Shown here piece after piece: positions 45,201 to 56,440 of a DNA stretch of 64,000 nt; positions within the stretch are counted from its first letter, which is position 1, and the number at the start of each line of letters is the position of its first letter. The notes below the pieces were generated by a model. That model saw only the letters and a program-made list of their open reading frames with translations, was not told the origin of the DNA and searched no databases. The DNA is from Schistosoma haematobium (Eukaryota; Platyhelminthes; Trematoda; Strigeidida; Schistosomatidae): assembly GCF_000699445.3 (NCBI RefSeq), contig NC_067195.1:53238465-53302464 (forward strand), in the 5' to 3' direction. A program made the translations under genes and the position numbers.

Positions 45201-48200
45201 CCAAGTGTTGACGCAGACCAGTCCTGAAGCAACAACTTGCATTTAGAATGAGAGAAGCGCATTCCGAACATTCTGGCATTGTTGCTCAGTGTTACCAAAT
45301 GACTGCATTTTATCAGCGTCTTGACCAAACAGGACTATGTCATCTGCGTATTGTAAGTCGATAAGTGGACCTCCTGGAAGGAGATCAATGCCCGATAATT
45401 CAGTCGACGAGAACGTTATTTCCATCAGTGTGTCTATAATAAAGTTGAACAAAAGTGGTGAAAGTGGACTGAGATGGTTGGGCCACGTGTTGCGTATACC
45501 TGAACATCGATTACCACGACGCGTAATGCTGATTAGTGTTGGGGATGGTTGGAAGAAAGTTAGGGGCGGCCGAACCAAAACGTGGCATCTGCTTGAAGTC
45601 ACCTACTTCTAGTCTGAGCCATATTGGGAGATGCAGACTACTTGGTTGGGGTCGGCGTGACTATCGTAACCAATAGTTGGAGACTCTTGGTGACATGGCT
45701 CAGAGTCGATCACAATGGCGTCGGTGTATACACTCTCTGTCTTCCCTTAAACGAAGAGATTAAAATCGCCTCATATCTTTCTTTCTACGAACTAATTCTT
45801 TCTTCCTGTACTGTATCCTTATATACAATCTTTCCTTTATATATAAAACCACTGAATTAACTGCGTCTATGAATTCGGTGTTCATCCTGCTATGCTAATG
45901 ATGTGTGGCAACTGGGACCGATGCATATATGTGCCTGGCACTACGTTGTAGCTGACTGACTGACTTTTCATCATCATTTAGTAGTTAATCAATGTAAAGT
46001 TGTTCTCACTATGTGGCTAGTAGACTGATGTGAAAAATATAGATCACTCTTAGACCTAGAGATGGTTAGTACGATTTCTTACAGGTTCATATCTGTACAC
46101 TCTTATGGCGTTCCGAATTGAAACGTACGGAAGTAACTTATTCACTTAGTGTTGATCCATGTACTCACTTTTAACCACGCTCTCTGTCTGAGGGCTAGTA
46201 ATATTAGCAGGTTGCTCAAACTAAAGTAGGTGGAACGGTACTAAAGCCTTAAAACCTAGTGGTTGAAAGCCAAACACCTTAACCACTAATTCATTAAAGC
46301 GTAGTAACTATGCATTGTTTTTGGCTTTTAATGGCTTCACAATATCAATGCATGACAAAGGTAATTTTCTAATTGAATCATCGCTACAGATCACTGAAAT
46401 AAGTAAATGGGTTATTGTATTATTTGGTACTATGCACTACATAGCATTCAGAAAGTTAATTTGGTTTATTAGATTAATAAAAACACATCATCTATTAAGC
46501 TACAGTGTGTATTCCCTCTCTGATTTTTATTACAAAGGCTGATTGACGATATTCAAGTCATAGCTTTTGTGACATGCGAAAATAATAAGCTGAAGATATA
46601 GCTACTTGGTTTGCAGTTACTTTCATCTCAAATACCATCGAGTTGTGTGCAGTGATTTATCCCTGGACAAAATCGCGATCGTAAACGAAATCATTTAGCA
46701 TTATGAAAGTTTGTGGAGATATTTGAATATTACTGAGATCACGAATCCGCCTGTTGGTTTATTAAAAACCTTGAAGTTTAACATGCACACAACTTGATTT
46801 CGGTTCAATAGTCTAAAGGTTCGACGATAGCTTGAGACACTGAAGATCCTGAACCCTGAATTAACACAATTCTAAAGTCGTACATTAGGATAAACAGCTG
46901 TTCAGTGTTTTCAAATTTTCATGGTTGTCAAGTTTTTCGTGATCCCAGAAAAGCATTCAGATTTATCTGTAAACAGATTATGCAAAAGATTTTCGAAGTC
47001 TATTTTTATGACCATTCATTTGATTCATAAGGCAACATTTAAGTTAGACTGCAATCAGTCTTTTATTTATTGATTTATTTGAACATATAAACATTGGTAC
47101 AAGGGGGTACTAAATACATATGTGCCACACAGTAACAATGAAACTAGTATCAGTCATCATTGATTTGTATGAGGTTTATAATACTGTCCGGGTGCCCAAA
47201 CCGAAGCACGAGTTGTACCATTTTATAAACAAATGCTCTGTTTTGAGTTTGAATATTTACCTTGACTCTGGACCCTTGAATTTATTTCAAAAGTTAGTTT
47301 ATCTTTATCTGGATTATTATATTATGATACCTAGTTTTAACAATGATTTTTCTCTTCCTCGTTTTTCTCTTTAGATTTTATCTGAATCTTTTATAAATCC
47401 AGAAGAATATGTTGCACCTCATTGGATTAATTGCAGGTAAGGTTACTTTTCACTGAAAGAAATCAATAATCTTTTGTTTTATTAATCTACAATAGCTATT
47501 TTAAATCAGCACAAGAATTGAAATATATTGAAATGGGCAAACCATTTCCACGGGTTAAAGTAAGTAGTCTTTTTGTGTATACCTATTTTGTCTATTATCA
47601 GTAGTATATCTTTTAATGTTAAATAATTCATGTTAACTTGACCACGATATACATTCTAATCCATTTAGAATTTATATTTCTTGTTATATAAATTTAGTGG
47701 GCTTCAGATAACTTAAGCAGTTACTTACTTGTTTTCTGAAAATTATTCTTGATGAATAGATGCCAGCATTTCCTTACCGGTGGGATTTTAACTAAGTTTC
47801 ACTTTTTTTCTTGTTTAAGGCTTACTGACACTATATAACCGTCGAGTTCGAATCTCTAATCTCTTCCAGTTTAACTTTGAAAATTTATTACTCTACATAG
47901 TGAATAGGTGTTTGAACTTTTATTTTTAACTCACTGACTTCAATATCATGTTTCTTAATGTATGCTTAACTTTTTATAGGTTGTTTCTTTTAAACATTCA
48001 AATGAGGTACCCATTTCGGCATTTATCAATAATCTACCAAGAGATGATCATGAACCTGGTAATCAGCAAAAGTATGTCATATTAAAATCTTTTTTCAAAA
48101 ATTTATTCTAAAAGTAATTTATGATCGCTAAACTGCTTACTTGGTAAATTTATGTATGTCATGTAAAGGATATATTTTTATTTATAATGTATTTAACACA

Positions 48201-50636
48201 GTTTATTGAAAATAGGTCAGTCAGTCAGTCAGTAACAACGTAGAACTTCGTACGTACGTACATCAGTTCAAGTTGCCATACCATATTAGCACATAGATAC
48301 AATTGTCGATTCAAATCCCATAGTCATACAGGTAGTAAAAGTATAGGCAGTAATCGAAAACATTAGGGTTTGAAGATGTTATTTAAGGAGTATAATCCAA
48401 TGAAATAAATTTGGAAAGAGAAAAAAGGGACATGAAGAATTCAGAAGATTAGAATTTGGGAGAACACAAAGAGTGGATGCACTTAAACCATTGTAAACGA
48501 TTTCGAGCCATGTCATTCAAGGTCTCTAACCATCAGTTGCTATCGTCTCACTGATCTCAACCAGGTAGTCTACACCTATCAACATTGAAAATAGGTGATA
48601 TGATTCATTTTATAGGTATAGATAGAATGGTATCTCAATAAAAATGATCCCATTACTCGATTAAGATTTTTTATACATAAATCTTGTTTGAAAGTATACA
48701 TATTATCAAGTTAACGGTTTATAATGATGAACATATCTTGGATGATTATTTAAGTATTTAAGAGAATGCAGATAGATAAATAGGTAGATAGATGGTGCAT
48801 GGTAATACGATACATGATAAGTCTTGCTTGACCCGATTTCTTAGCTGTTTCTAATAAATTCAGTCTAAATCTACACGGCAACTTGAATACAAAAGACTAG
48901 GCGTGAAGTGCAAAAAGAACGTTCAATTCTAGATTTATTTAAATGCAGAAAGACTAGAGTGTTAATAGAATTACTTTAGGTTTTGGAAGTCTCTAAAACC
49001 ATAATAAATATAGTAGCAGTGTAGGTAAATGCCCAGTCGATAACATGACATATGACTCCCCACCTTCCAGATGTTTCTGTGAAGCATTTACTCAACATTG
49101 ATTGAACAAAATGTTTCCTAACATTTTGGACCTCTATAGACTTTTCCGAGCAATAGTTTGGAACATCGCAATATTTGAATCGGCTGATCACCGCTCAAAA
49201 CATTGATTTATTGATGCAAGCCTTCTGAATCGTCTAACTGTTAGTGCTTACTCTTGTTCTTTATATCATTTACTCGGTCAATTAGATCTTAGGACAGCTA
49301 TGTATGGTTCTAAGTTGCTACATTTTACGTCAGTACATTAAATGAGGAAATGAACAAGGCAACAAAACTAAGTGCTCTAAATAATATTAATTATAGGAGA
49401 AGTTAATCATGGAGCATGTAGTTTTAAAAAACGAATGTATGAACAACGGACTTATTCTATTGTCGCTTATTCACAAACAACTTTCTATTGTATTCAATAA
49501 CGATTCAAATGTGGTACTTCTTTGAAAGCTCACTTACCATAGTTTATATCAAAATGTTTTGTCTATTATAATATCTAAGCTTTTTCAGCCTAAACTATCA
49601 TTCACATGTCTCCATTCTTGGTTCTTTTGCCATTCTAATTTGTGTCCTTGTGGTTCCGTTGAATCAATACACTCCAGTTATATTCTAATTTTTTCAGTCA
49701 AGTTATAGCTATTATTTTCTCATATCATATAGGAACGTCTCAAAGGAAAATTTTGATGATACTATTCCTACGACTACATTTATTACTATCACTAAGTCAT
49801 CTCTTCCTATCTACCGTATCGCCTATCCACCATATCAATCACCATCTAACCAAAACAAACGTAAAAAATCACATCAACTACCGAATGAAGTAATCAGTGG
49901 GAATATAACAAAATCTCACGATTCCATAACAAGTGATTATTGTTCACCATCAACTGTTCGACATCAGCTGGATGATAATCCTTCACATATGATATCATCT
50001 ATAACAGATCAGTCATCTTCCGTAGAATCAAATCTTATACCTATTTGTTGCTTGAATTATACAACACAAATTTCAAAGAATGCAATAACAGCTATTTGCA
50101 AATCTAAACAAATTGTTTCAACATCATCATCATCATATAGGAATTTATCACGAAGTTATGATTCGTATATCACGTCTAATGGTTCTATAACTCCTCTAGT
50201 TAGTTCAACTAATGTTAGCGGTATCGGCTTTGGTATTACCAGTCATAGTCAGATTGTTAATATAGATAAATACCAACCAACTAATCACATACATACGTCA
50301 TTGTCACGTGTCTCATCTATTGGTGGTAGTAATAACAGTGGTAGCGGTAGTATTAGTGGTTATACAACAATTACCTCGCTCCCATCGGTTCGTGAACGCT
50401 GTATAGAAAATAGTCAATTAATAACTGATAAAATCAGATTTTATCAATTCCAGTGACATTACGGAATGCAAGAAATCGAACACAAAGTTTTAATGGAGAA
50501 CAAAGAACAAAATTATCATATATCGATAATCATGCCAATTTCAGAGAGATTCCTAGTTCTGTGAATGAGGCTAATTATAATGTAAATAGTGCTGAAGTTG
50601 CATATCTACATGAAAATGCTATTTCTCGTTGTCGAA
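42142..50636 (+). CDS. DEPDC5: Iml1/DEPDC5 orthologue, partial gene (six exons)
   Basis: DEPDC5 (yeast Iml1) is the GATOR1 subunit that acts with Nprl2/Nprl3 as GTPase activator of Rag GTPases and so restrains TORC1 at the lysosome when amino acids are low. Six exons join in consistent phase: 42142-42275, 44352-44413, 47375-47436, 47496-47559, 47980-48071, 49733-50636. They encode the conserved N-terminal block [45 protein letters not shown] and a following Tyr/Phe-rich stretch, then a long Ser/Asn-rich linker, as in other family members. Upstream exons and the later DEP-domain exons were not found. Introns contain repeats C and D, RTE fragments, a twin-primed insertion and a possible solo LTR. 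Two apparent frame breaks (about 42254-42259 and 50430-50433) sit in A runs. Confidence 0.8.
42515..42575 (-). mobile_element. Short RTE 3' fragment
   Basis: TTACTTACTT followed by the start of the RTE 3' region in minus orientation (GGAGCATAGGCCGTCTACCAG). Only about 60 bp; lies in the DEPDC5 intron after exon a. Confidence 0.55.
42725..43110 (-). repeat. Possible solo LTR
   Basis: About 385 bp in the DEPDC5 intron. The minus strand starts near TGTTATGTTACTC and ends near CACACGTTACAACA. It carries a TATA-like GGTATATAAATAGAG (minus) followed by a GC-richer R/U5-like part. Direct flanking repeats were not recognised and the terminal base is changed, so this remains tentative. Confidence 0.35.
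43258..44140. repeat. Interspersed repeat D, copy 4, split by a family-C insertion
   Basis: 43258-43497 and 44021-44140 together match repeat D (AATAACGGAATTAAATAA; GAGCGAAACGACACGAC; ATTTATATTTAGACAAAAATAA). The interruption is the family-C retroposon. Confidence 0.6.
43498..44020 (-). mobile_element. Retroposon family C, copy 2, with 9-bp target-site duplication
   Basis: The nearly full-length family-C unit matches 39668-40170, with its (TTTA)n-type tail at 43498. It is flanked by CGACACGAC at 43489-43497 and 44021-44029. It inserted into repeat D, so it is younger than that repeat. Confidence 0.75.
44352..44413 (+). CDS. DEPDC5: DEPDC5 exon b
   Basis: 62 nt between acceptor GTGTAG and donor GTATGT. 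Begins with two bases completing the Gly codon, then [20 protein letters not shown], the most diagnostic block of the Iml1 family. Confidence 0.9.
45055..45964 (+). mobile_element. Twin-primed RTE-like family-2 insertion with 11-bp target-site duplication
   Basis: Left segment (45468-45055, minus) encodes RT from [13 protein letters not shown] through the catalytic [10 protein letters not shown] to [20 protein letters not shown]. Right segment (45469-45964, plus) encodes the C-terminal [17 protein letters not shown] domain, then a [13 protein letters not shown] end and the TGAC-repeat tail. The junction is at about 45466-45470, with GAC shared. TTTTCATCATC flanks the whole structure (45044-45054 and 45965-45975), so both segments came in as one insertion with an internal inversion. 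It sits in the DEPDC5 intron between exons b and c. Confidence 0.85.
45976..47061. other. DEPDC5 intron sequence, nothing firm recognised
   Basis: A decayed plus-strand type-A SINE may be present at about 46700-46940 (CATTAGGATAAACAGCTGTTCAGTGTTTTC). Otherwise AT-rich. Confidence 0.35.
47062..47212 (-). mobile_element. Retroposon family C, 5'-truncated copy 3
   Basis: Only the 3' ~150 bp plus the TTTATTTATT-type tail; shares ACATTGGTACAAG and CTGTCCGGGTGCCCAAACCG with the longer copies. Lies in the intron before exon c. Confidence 0.6.
47375..47436 (+). CDS. DEPDC5: DEPDC5 exon c
   Basis: 62 nt, acceptor CTCTTTAG and donor GTAAGG. Encodes [20 protein letters not shown]; the (P/A)HWIN block is conserved in the family. 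Phase fits exons b and d. Confidence 0.8.
47496..47559 (+). CDS. DEPDC5: DEPDC5 exon d
   Basis: 64 nt, acceptor ACAATAG and donor GTAAGT, separated from exon c by a 59-nt intron. Encodes [20 protein letters not shown] and VK, corresponding to the short stretch after HWIN in other orthologues. Confidence 0.75.
47980..48071 (+). CDS. DEPDC5: DEPDC5 exon e
   Basis: 92 nt, acceptor TTTTTATAG and donor GTATGT. Encodes [20 protein letters not shown] followed by an acidic, Gln-containing end. Less conserved; supported by splice sites and phase. Confidence 0.65.
48218..48583 (-). mobile_element. RTE-like family-2 3' end with 13-bp target-site duplication
   Basis: Minus-strand fragment with a (GTCA)n tail at 48218-48233 on plus, then the 3' UTR and a C-terminal remnant (CRLPGW..., [17 protein letters not shown]). 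It is flanked by ATTGAAAATAGGT at 48205-48217 and 48584-48596. 366 bp, in the intron between DEPDC5 exons e and f. Confidence 0.85.
48597..49732. other. DEPDC5 intron, nothing recognised
   Basis: AT-rich intron sequence with no identified repeat. Confidence 0.45.
49733..50636 (+). CDS. DEPDC5: DEPDC5 exon f (Ser/Asn-rich linker)
   Basis: About 900 nt from acceptor CATATAG to donor GTAAGT. It starts NVSKENFDD, contains the [11 protein letters not shown] stretch, then a long Ser/Thr/Asn-rich low-complexity part. The frame closes at 50456, but the overlapping next frame continues [18 protein letters not shown] to 50636. Either one A is missing from the run at 50430-50433, or a 52-nt intron (50401-50452, GTATAG...TTCCAG) is removed; both give an open frame. 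Confidence 0.7.
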
Positions 50637-50754
50637 GTAAGTAGTTTCTATGAATGTATGCATGTTTGTTTAGCTGGTCCATTTTATCTGAACTGTTATC
50701 CTACCATCATTATTCATTTCTTGCATATTAGTTATATGGAAGTACATAAACCTT

Positions 50755-51410
50755 GTAAAGGCCCTTCACTTGAACACTACCAGTCGGGTCAGAGCTTATG
50801 GGGAATTGTCATCTGATTTCGCGGCCTCAAGTGGTGTTCTGCAAGGCTGTCCACTATCTCCATTTTTGTTCAACTTTATCGTAGACACACTGATGGAAAT
50901 AACGTTCGCGTCGACTGAATTTTCAGGAATCGATTTCCTTCCAGGAGGTCCACTTATCAACTTAGAATACATAGATGACATAGTCCTGTTTGGTGAAAAT
51001 GGTGATAAAATGCAGTTATTTGGTAACACTGAGCAACAATGCCAGAATGTTTGGAATGCGCTTCTCTCCTCTAAATGGAAGTTGTTGCTTCAAAACTGAC
51101 CTGCATCAACACCTGAACTAAGGGAATGAAGGTAAATCAGTTGATGAAGTTGTGAATCTTCATCGACTAAAATGGTTGGGCCACGGGTTACATATGCCTG
51201 AACACCAATTGCCACGACACGTAACGCTGACTAGTGTTGGGGATGGTTGCACGAAAGTTAGAGGCGGCCAAACGAAAACGTGTCATCAATGCTCGAAGTC
51301 ACTAACTTCTAGTTTGAGTCATGTTGGTAGATGCAGACTACTTGGTTGGGGTAGCGTGACTTTCGTGACCAATGGTTGGAGACTTTGGGTGACATGACGA
51401 TACATTGCTC
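50755..51410 (+). mobile_element. RTE-like family-2 element with internal deletion
   Basis: Plus-strand RT segment (NTTSRVRAYGELSSDF, GCPLSPFLFNFIVDTLMEI, EYIDDIVLFG: the first Asp-flanking Ala of YADD is Ile here) to 51099, then directly the C-terminal domain ([30 protein letters not shown]). About 600 bp between the two parts is missing. Just downstream of DEPDC5 exon f. Confidence 0.75.
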
Positions 51411-51925
51411 ATATATGTTAGAACCATGGAGTTAACAATTCTGAGGTTCGACACAGGGTAGTAGATAAGGATGGCAAATCGGTTGGTGAGGTTTCGAATA
51501 TTTATCAAATGAAGTAGTAGCGATTTATAGTACGTATGCTCATCCACTAACTACCTTGATCGGGAATAATGGTTGATGTAGGAGTAGGTTGGAGTAAAAC
51601 TTGGGGTGGCTAACCTAAGACGTGATCTGACCATGAATGCACTGACTGTTGGACTGAGTCATCTAAGTAGGTGCAGACTACCTAGTTTGGGCCCACGTGA
51701 TGATCATATTCAGCGGTTGTCGGTGTTGGATGACAATGTTCAGAACAGGTAGCAATGGCGTAGCTGCATTTACTCTCTATGTTCCCTTAGAACCTCTGGT
51801 TCTAGGTGTCATAAATTTTTTTATTCCATTAATCCACACTTTATAATGGGGTGTGACCAGGTGAACCGATGTGCATATGTGCCAGGTTCTATCTTGCATA
51901 CTACTGACTAACCCACCCCGGATTA
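51411..51925 (+). mobile_element. Second, older RTE-like family-2 3' end
   Basis: A plus-strand C-terminal remnant follows immediately (KDGKSVGEVSNIY, then RCRLPxxGP-like and QWRSC-like pieces in broken frames). It ends GCATATGTGCCAGG...CTGACTAACC, equivalent to the 3' end at 4165-4205. Much more diverged than its neighbour. Confidence 0.6.
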
Positions 51926-52505
51926 ACCCCTCTTTTGACCTCTGACCTGTTTCTAGCATATATATATAGTTATTATTGTAATCAAGTTATTTACACTCAT
52001 TTATGTCAATTGTTTCACACTATCTCCATGTAAAAATTCTATCACAATTTCGGTTTGTAAACAGCTGACGAGAAACCTCGAAATAATATGAATTCATACT
52101 ATTCTGCATCAATGTTTGTTCTTGCTCTATTTAAATGATTTTTCTAGCTTTCTCAAAGTGATAAAGTCTGTTACTAAATTTTGATTGATTGGCTAAGAAT
52201 ATAATTAGTATTAAAGCGTTGACTTAGTATTTAGGACAATCATCCAGATACTAACCAGGTCTAATGTTGTTTAACTTGGGTGATTAGATGATAATCGTTA
52301 TTTTTGATGTACTATGGTTGCTGACAGACATACTAGAAATAGGAGAGCTAATGATACTATGAGATTGCCCAGATCGAAGTAAGTGAAGTCGGGTTTAAAT
52401 CTATAACTCAGCGACTGAATGCCTAAGTCACTGAGTTATTGCTCCACTTCGAATGTAATTTTTAGTTATTTACGTGGATTCCTACCTGGTAATGAGTTAT
52501 GGATT
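51926..52505. other. AT-rich sequence, nothing recognised
   Basis: Unique sequence immediately left of RTE copy 3; it has no counterpart left of copy 1. Confidence 0.45.
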
Positions 52506-52529
52506 CACTTCTTCTTTTCTTCTTCTTCT

Positions 52530-55500
52530 TTCGCCTGTTACTCCCAATGGAGCATAGGCCGCTGACCAGCATTCTCCAACCCACTCTGTCCTGGGCCTTC
52601 TTTTCTAGTTCCATCCAATTCTTGTTCATTTTTCTCATGTCTATCTCCAATTCTCGGCGTAATGTGTTCTTTGGTCTTCCTCTTCTCCTTTGGCCTTGAT
52701 GATTCCATGTGAGAGCTTGTCTTGTGACGCAGTTGGGTGCTTTCCTCAATGTGTGTCCTGTCCACTTCCAGCGCTTCTTCCTGATTTCTTCCTCCGCTGG
52801 GATCTGGTTTGTTCTCTCCCACAGTACGTTGTTGCTAATAGTGTCCGGCCCGTAGATCTGAAGTATTTTGCGTAGACAACTGTTAATAAACACCTGTATT
52901 TTCTGGAGGATGACTTTCGTAGTTCTCCAGGTTTCTGCCCCATACAGTAGAACTGTCTTGACATTTGTATTGAAGATCCTGACCTTGGTGTTGGTTGACA
53001 GTTGCTTTGAGTTCCAGATGTTCCTCAGTTAGTAAATATTCTGCTCTTGCTTTGCCGATCCGCGCCTTCACATCTGCATCAGATCCACCCTGTTCATCAA
53101 TGATGCTGCCCAAATACGTAAAGGTTTTACATCTTCCAAATCTTCTCCGTCAATTTTGATTGGATTGGTGCATTCTGTGTTGTATCGGAGAATCTTGCTT
53201 TTCCCTTTGTGTATGTTGGAGACCTATTGCTGCTGAGGCTGCTACCACACTGTTCGTCTTCTCCTGCATCTGTTGTTGCGTTTGGGATAGAAGGGCCAGA
53301 TCATCTGCGAAGTCTAGATCGTCCAGCTGCATCTTGGATGTCCATTGTATCCCGCGCTTTCCTTCAGATGTTGACGTCTTCATGATCCAGTCGATCACCA
53401 GGAGAAAGAGAAAGGGTGAGAGTAAGCAACCTTGCCTAACACCGGTATTCACTTCGAACGACTTTGTCAACTGTCCTCCATGCACAATTTTGCAGTGTAA
53501 TCCATCATATGAGTTCTGTATGATATTGACTATCTTCTGAGGCACGCCGTAGTGTCGAAGAAGTTTCCATAGTGTTGTTCTGTCCACGCTATCAAATGCC
53601 TTTTCGTAGTCAATGAAGTTGATGTAGAGTGATGAATTCCATTCAATTGATTGTTCCACAATTATCCGTAGAGTTGCGATTTGGTCTGTACACGATCTAT
53701 CCTTACGGAATCCTGCCTGTTGGTCACGAAGTTGGGCGTCTACGCAGTCCTTCATCCTGTTTAACAATACCCTGTTGAAGACTTTTCCCGGTATTGAGAG
53801 AAGAGTGATGCCCCTGTAGTTATCACACTTGCTGAGATCGCCTTTCTTCGGTATTTTGATCAGAAGTCCTTCTTTCCAGTCTTTTGGTACTTGTTCCTCA
53901 TCCCAAATCTTATTGAAGAGAATGTGGAGTATCCTTGCAGTTGCCGCTACGTCTGCTTTTAGTGCCTCTGCTGGAATGTTGTCCGGTCCTGCTGCTTTGC
54001 CACTCTTGATTTGTCTGATGGCCATGCTGATTTCTTCAATTGTTGGTGGGCCAACATTGATTGGGAGGTCCGTGGGTGCTAATTCGATGTTGGGTGGGTT
54101 TAGTGGGGCTGGTCGATTCAAGAGTTCTTTGAAGTGTTCTACCCACCTGTTTTGTTGCTCTTCAATGTTGGTGATTACCTCGCCTTCCTTGCTTTTGACT
54201 GGTCGTTCTGGTTTGCGGCGATTTTCAGAGAGTTTCTTTGTTGTGTCATACAATTGTCTCATGTTTCCTTCTCTTGTAGCCTTTTCCGCCGTCGTTGCTA
54301 AATCTTCCACATATTTACGTTTGTCGGTTCTGATACTCTTCTTCAATTGTTTGTTAACTTCTGTGTATTCAGCTTGTGCCTTGGCTTTTTTCTGCTCTTG
54401 TTCGGCTGGTATTGATTGCTGCCTTCGTGTTCCTTCTTTCTCTGAATCTTATCCAGTGTATCAACAGTGATCCATTCCTTGTGATGGTGCTTCTTGTGAC
54501 CCAGGACCTCATGACATGTTGAAGTGATTGCCTCTTTGATCCCCTTCCAGTTGCTCTCCACAGTAGTTCCTTCTCCATTGAGTAGATCATGAAAGGCCTG
54601 GAACTTGTTGTTGAGGACTATCTTGAATTTGTTGAGTTTGTTAGTATCGTGAAGAAAGGCCGTATTGAACTTTTGTGATATTGTCCGCCCCGTTGTCCAG
54701 TGTTTCTTGAGTTTAAATTTCATCTTGGCGACCAGCAAGTGATGATCTGATGCTATACCAGCTCCTCTCTTGGTTCTCACGTCCTCTATAGTCCTCCTGA
54801 ACGTTTTGTTGATGCAAATATGGTCGATTTGGTTTTGTGTAGAGTGATCCGGTGAAGTCCATGTGGTTTTGTGTATGCGTTTATATGGGAATATGGTGCC
54901 GCCTATGACCAGCTTATTGAAGGCACATAGATTTGCAAATCTCTCACCACTTTCGTTTCTTTCTCCCAGTCCGTGACGTCCCATGATGTCTTCATATCCA
55001 GTGTTGTCCGTTCCAACCTTGTCGTTGAAATCTCCCATCAGAATGGTCAGGTCCTTTGTTGGGCACTTCTCGACTATTGACTGCAGCCTATTGTAGAATT
55101 GATCTTTAGCGTCTTCATTGTAGTCGTTGGTAGGCGCATAGCATTGGATGATGTTCATTGAAATACCCTCTTTCTTTGTTTTGAACGAGGCTTTGATGAT
55201 CCTTGGTCCATGAGATTCCCATCTTATAAGCGCATTTTGTGCTTGTTTGGACAGCATCAATGCAACCCCTTTTGTATGTGGTGCATTTTCTTCTTCATGG
55301 CCGGAGTATAACAGGAGCTCTCCTGTAGTTAGTCGTTGTTGTCCAACTTGTGTCCAATGTGTTTCACTGATCCCAAGTACCTCTAGGTTGTATCTTCTCA
55401 TTTCTGCAGCAATTTGGAAGGCTCTCCCGGTGTCCCACATTGTACGAACATTCCATGTACCTAGATAAATGGTCGCTCTGGTTGTCGGAAGCGGCGTCGG

Positions 55501-55723
55501 CCTCGTAACTTCCGAAGGAATTCGGCTTTCATCATGAGGCGTCATAATTCTTCTAAATGAAGACCTTCTGACTCCCAGGGCAGAGTTTAAAAGGTTTGAA
55601 TAATTTTTTTCTGGTTAGCGTTTTTTTAGCAAGTTAGTCTTCTACGGGATGGGGACGCTAACCCCATGCCCAACCCTCCTCCTTTATCCGGGCTTGGGAC
55701 CGGCAGTAGCCCCCGGAGGGACT
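52530..55723 (-). mobile_element. RTE-type (SR2-like) retrotransposon, copy 3 (hybrid)
   Basis: Same layout as copy 1, with endonuclease frame 55545-54343 and RT frame 54346-53150, separated by two one-base gains (about 54386 and 54441). Unlike copy 1, the RT frame reads through the 5703-equivalent site (53813) and spans SGKAAGPDNIPAEAL to FADDLALL. Its 3' 690 bp carry several private substitutions and indels (for example 53033, 53091, 53127, 53215-53220) that are absent from copies 1 and 2. The tail is a CTT-rich run (52508-52529) instead of CTTA. So the 3' part descends from a different RTE copy than the rest. Confidence 0.9.
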
Positions 55724-55939
55724 CAGGCGGAGTTAAATAATATATTGGATCTTCATTATTTAGATTTAAAATGAAATCATAATATTTTATGTTTTCATTT
55801 ACGAACAAAACGTTTTAATAGTTGCGAATAGTTATTAGATGGATCGTAAGTTTACACTCTGAGATATGAATGACTCTAATCAACTTTCTATATTGTGAGA
55901 AGAATATCAAATGTTAAAATAATGAATCTAATTGATTAT

Positions 55940-56440
55940 ATTTTAGTGGCTCGGGATCTGACTCCAGTTATATCACATGTTTGATTGTTATTGAGATATA
56001 CATATCACCGATTCTCGTTTACAATTATCGACTTAAATCGCGTTAGTGAATAACGGAATTGAATAACTCAAATACGAGAATGGATGTTTGAATACGTATT
56101 TTTTGTACTATCGGTGATCGGAACAAACATTCAGAGAATCGCAGCAAATGAGACGAAGAAGAAAAGAGAAACGAAACAAAATGATGCGCGGTGGAAAAGG
56201 CATGTGAGCCAACTCCATTTAACTCAGATTTAATCAGTATTTATAGGCAAACAAAAATAAGTTACAGACATGTGATGAATAGGATAAGTAGTGCACACAC
56301 ATATGCTCATATAAGAACAGTTAAGGTTGATAAGTAAATAAATAACAAGGTCAAGACGTGACTCAAGAAGAATGAATAGATTGGCTTGTCAAGAAGTTAG
56401 AATAAGTTATATGGGCTTAAAATAGTAACCAACACTACAA
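55940..56440. repeat. Interspersed repeat D, duplicate of 7828-8326
   Basis: Identical to the first copy except for two short run-length differences (a T run near 56097 and an AAG/GAG run near 56160). Confidence 0.6.

Noticed and set aside
45337..45612. 91-codon plus-strand ORF
   Set aside because: Runs across the inversion junction of the twin-primed element; half antisense, half sense, so not a gene.
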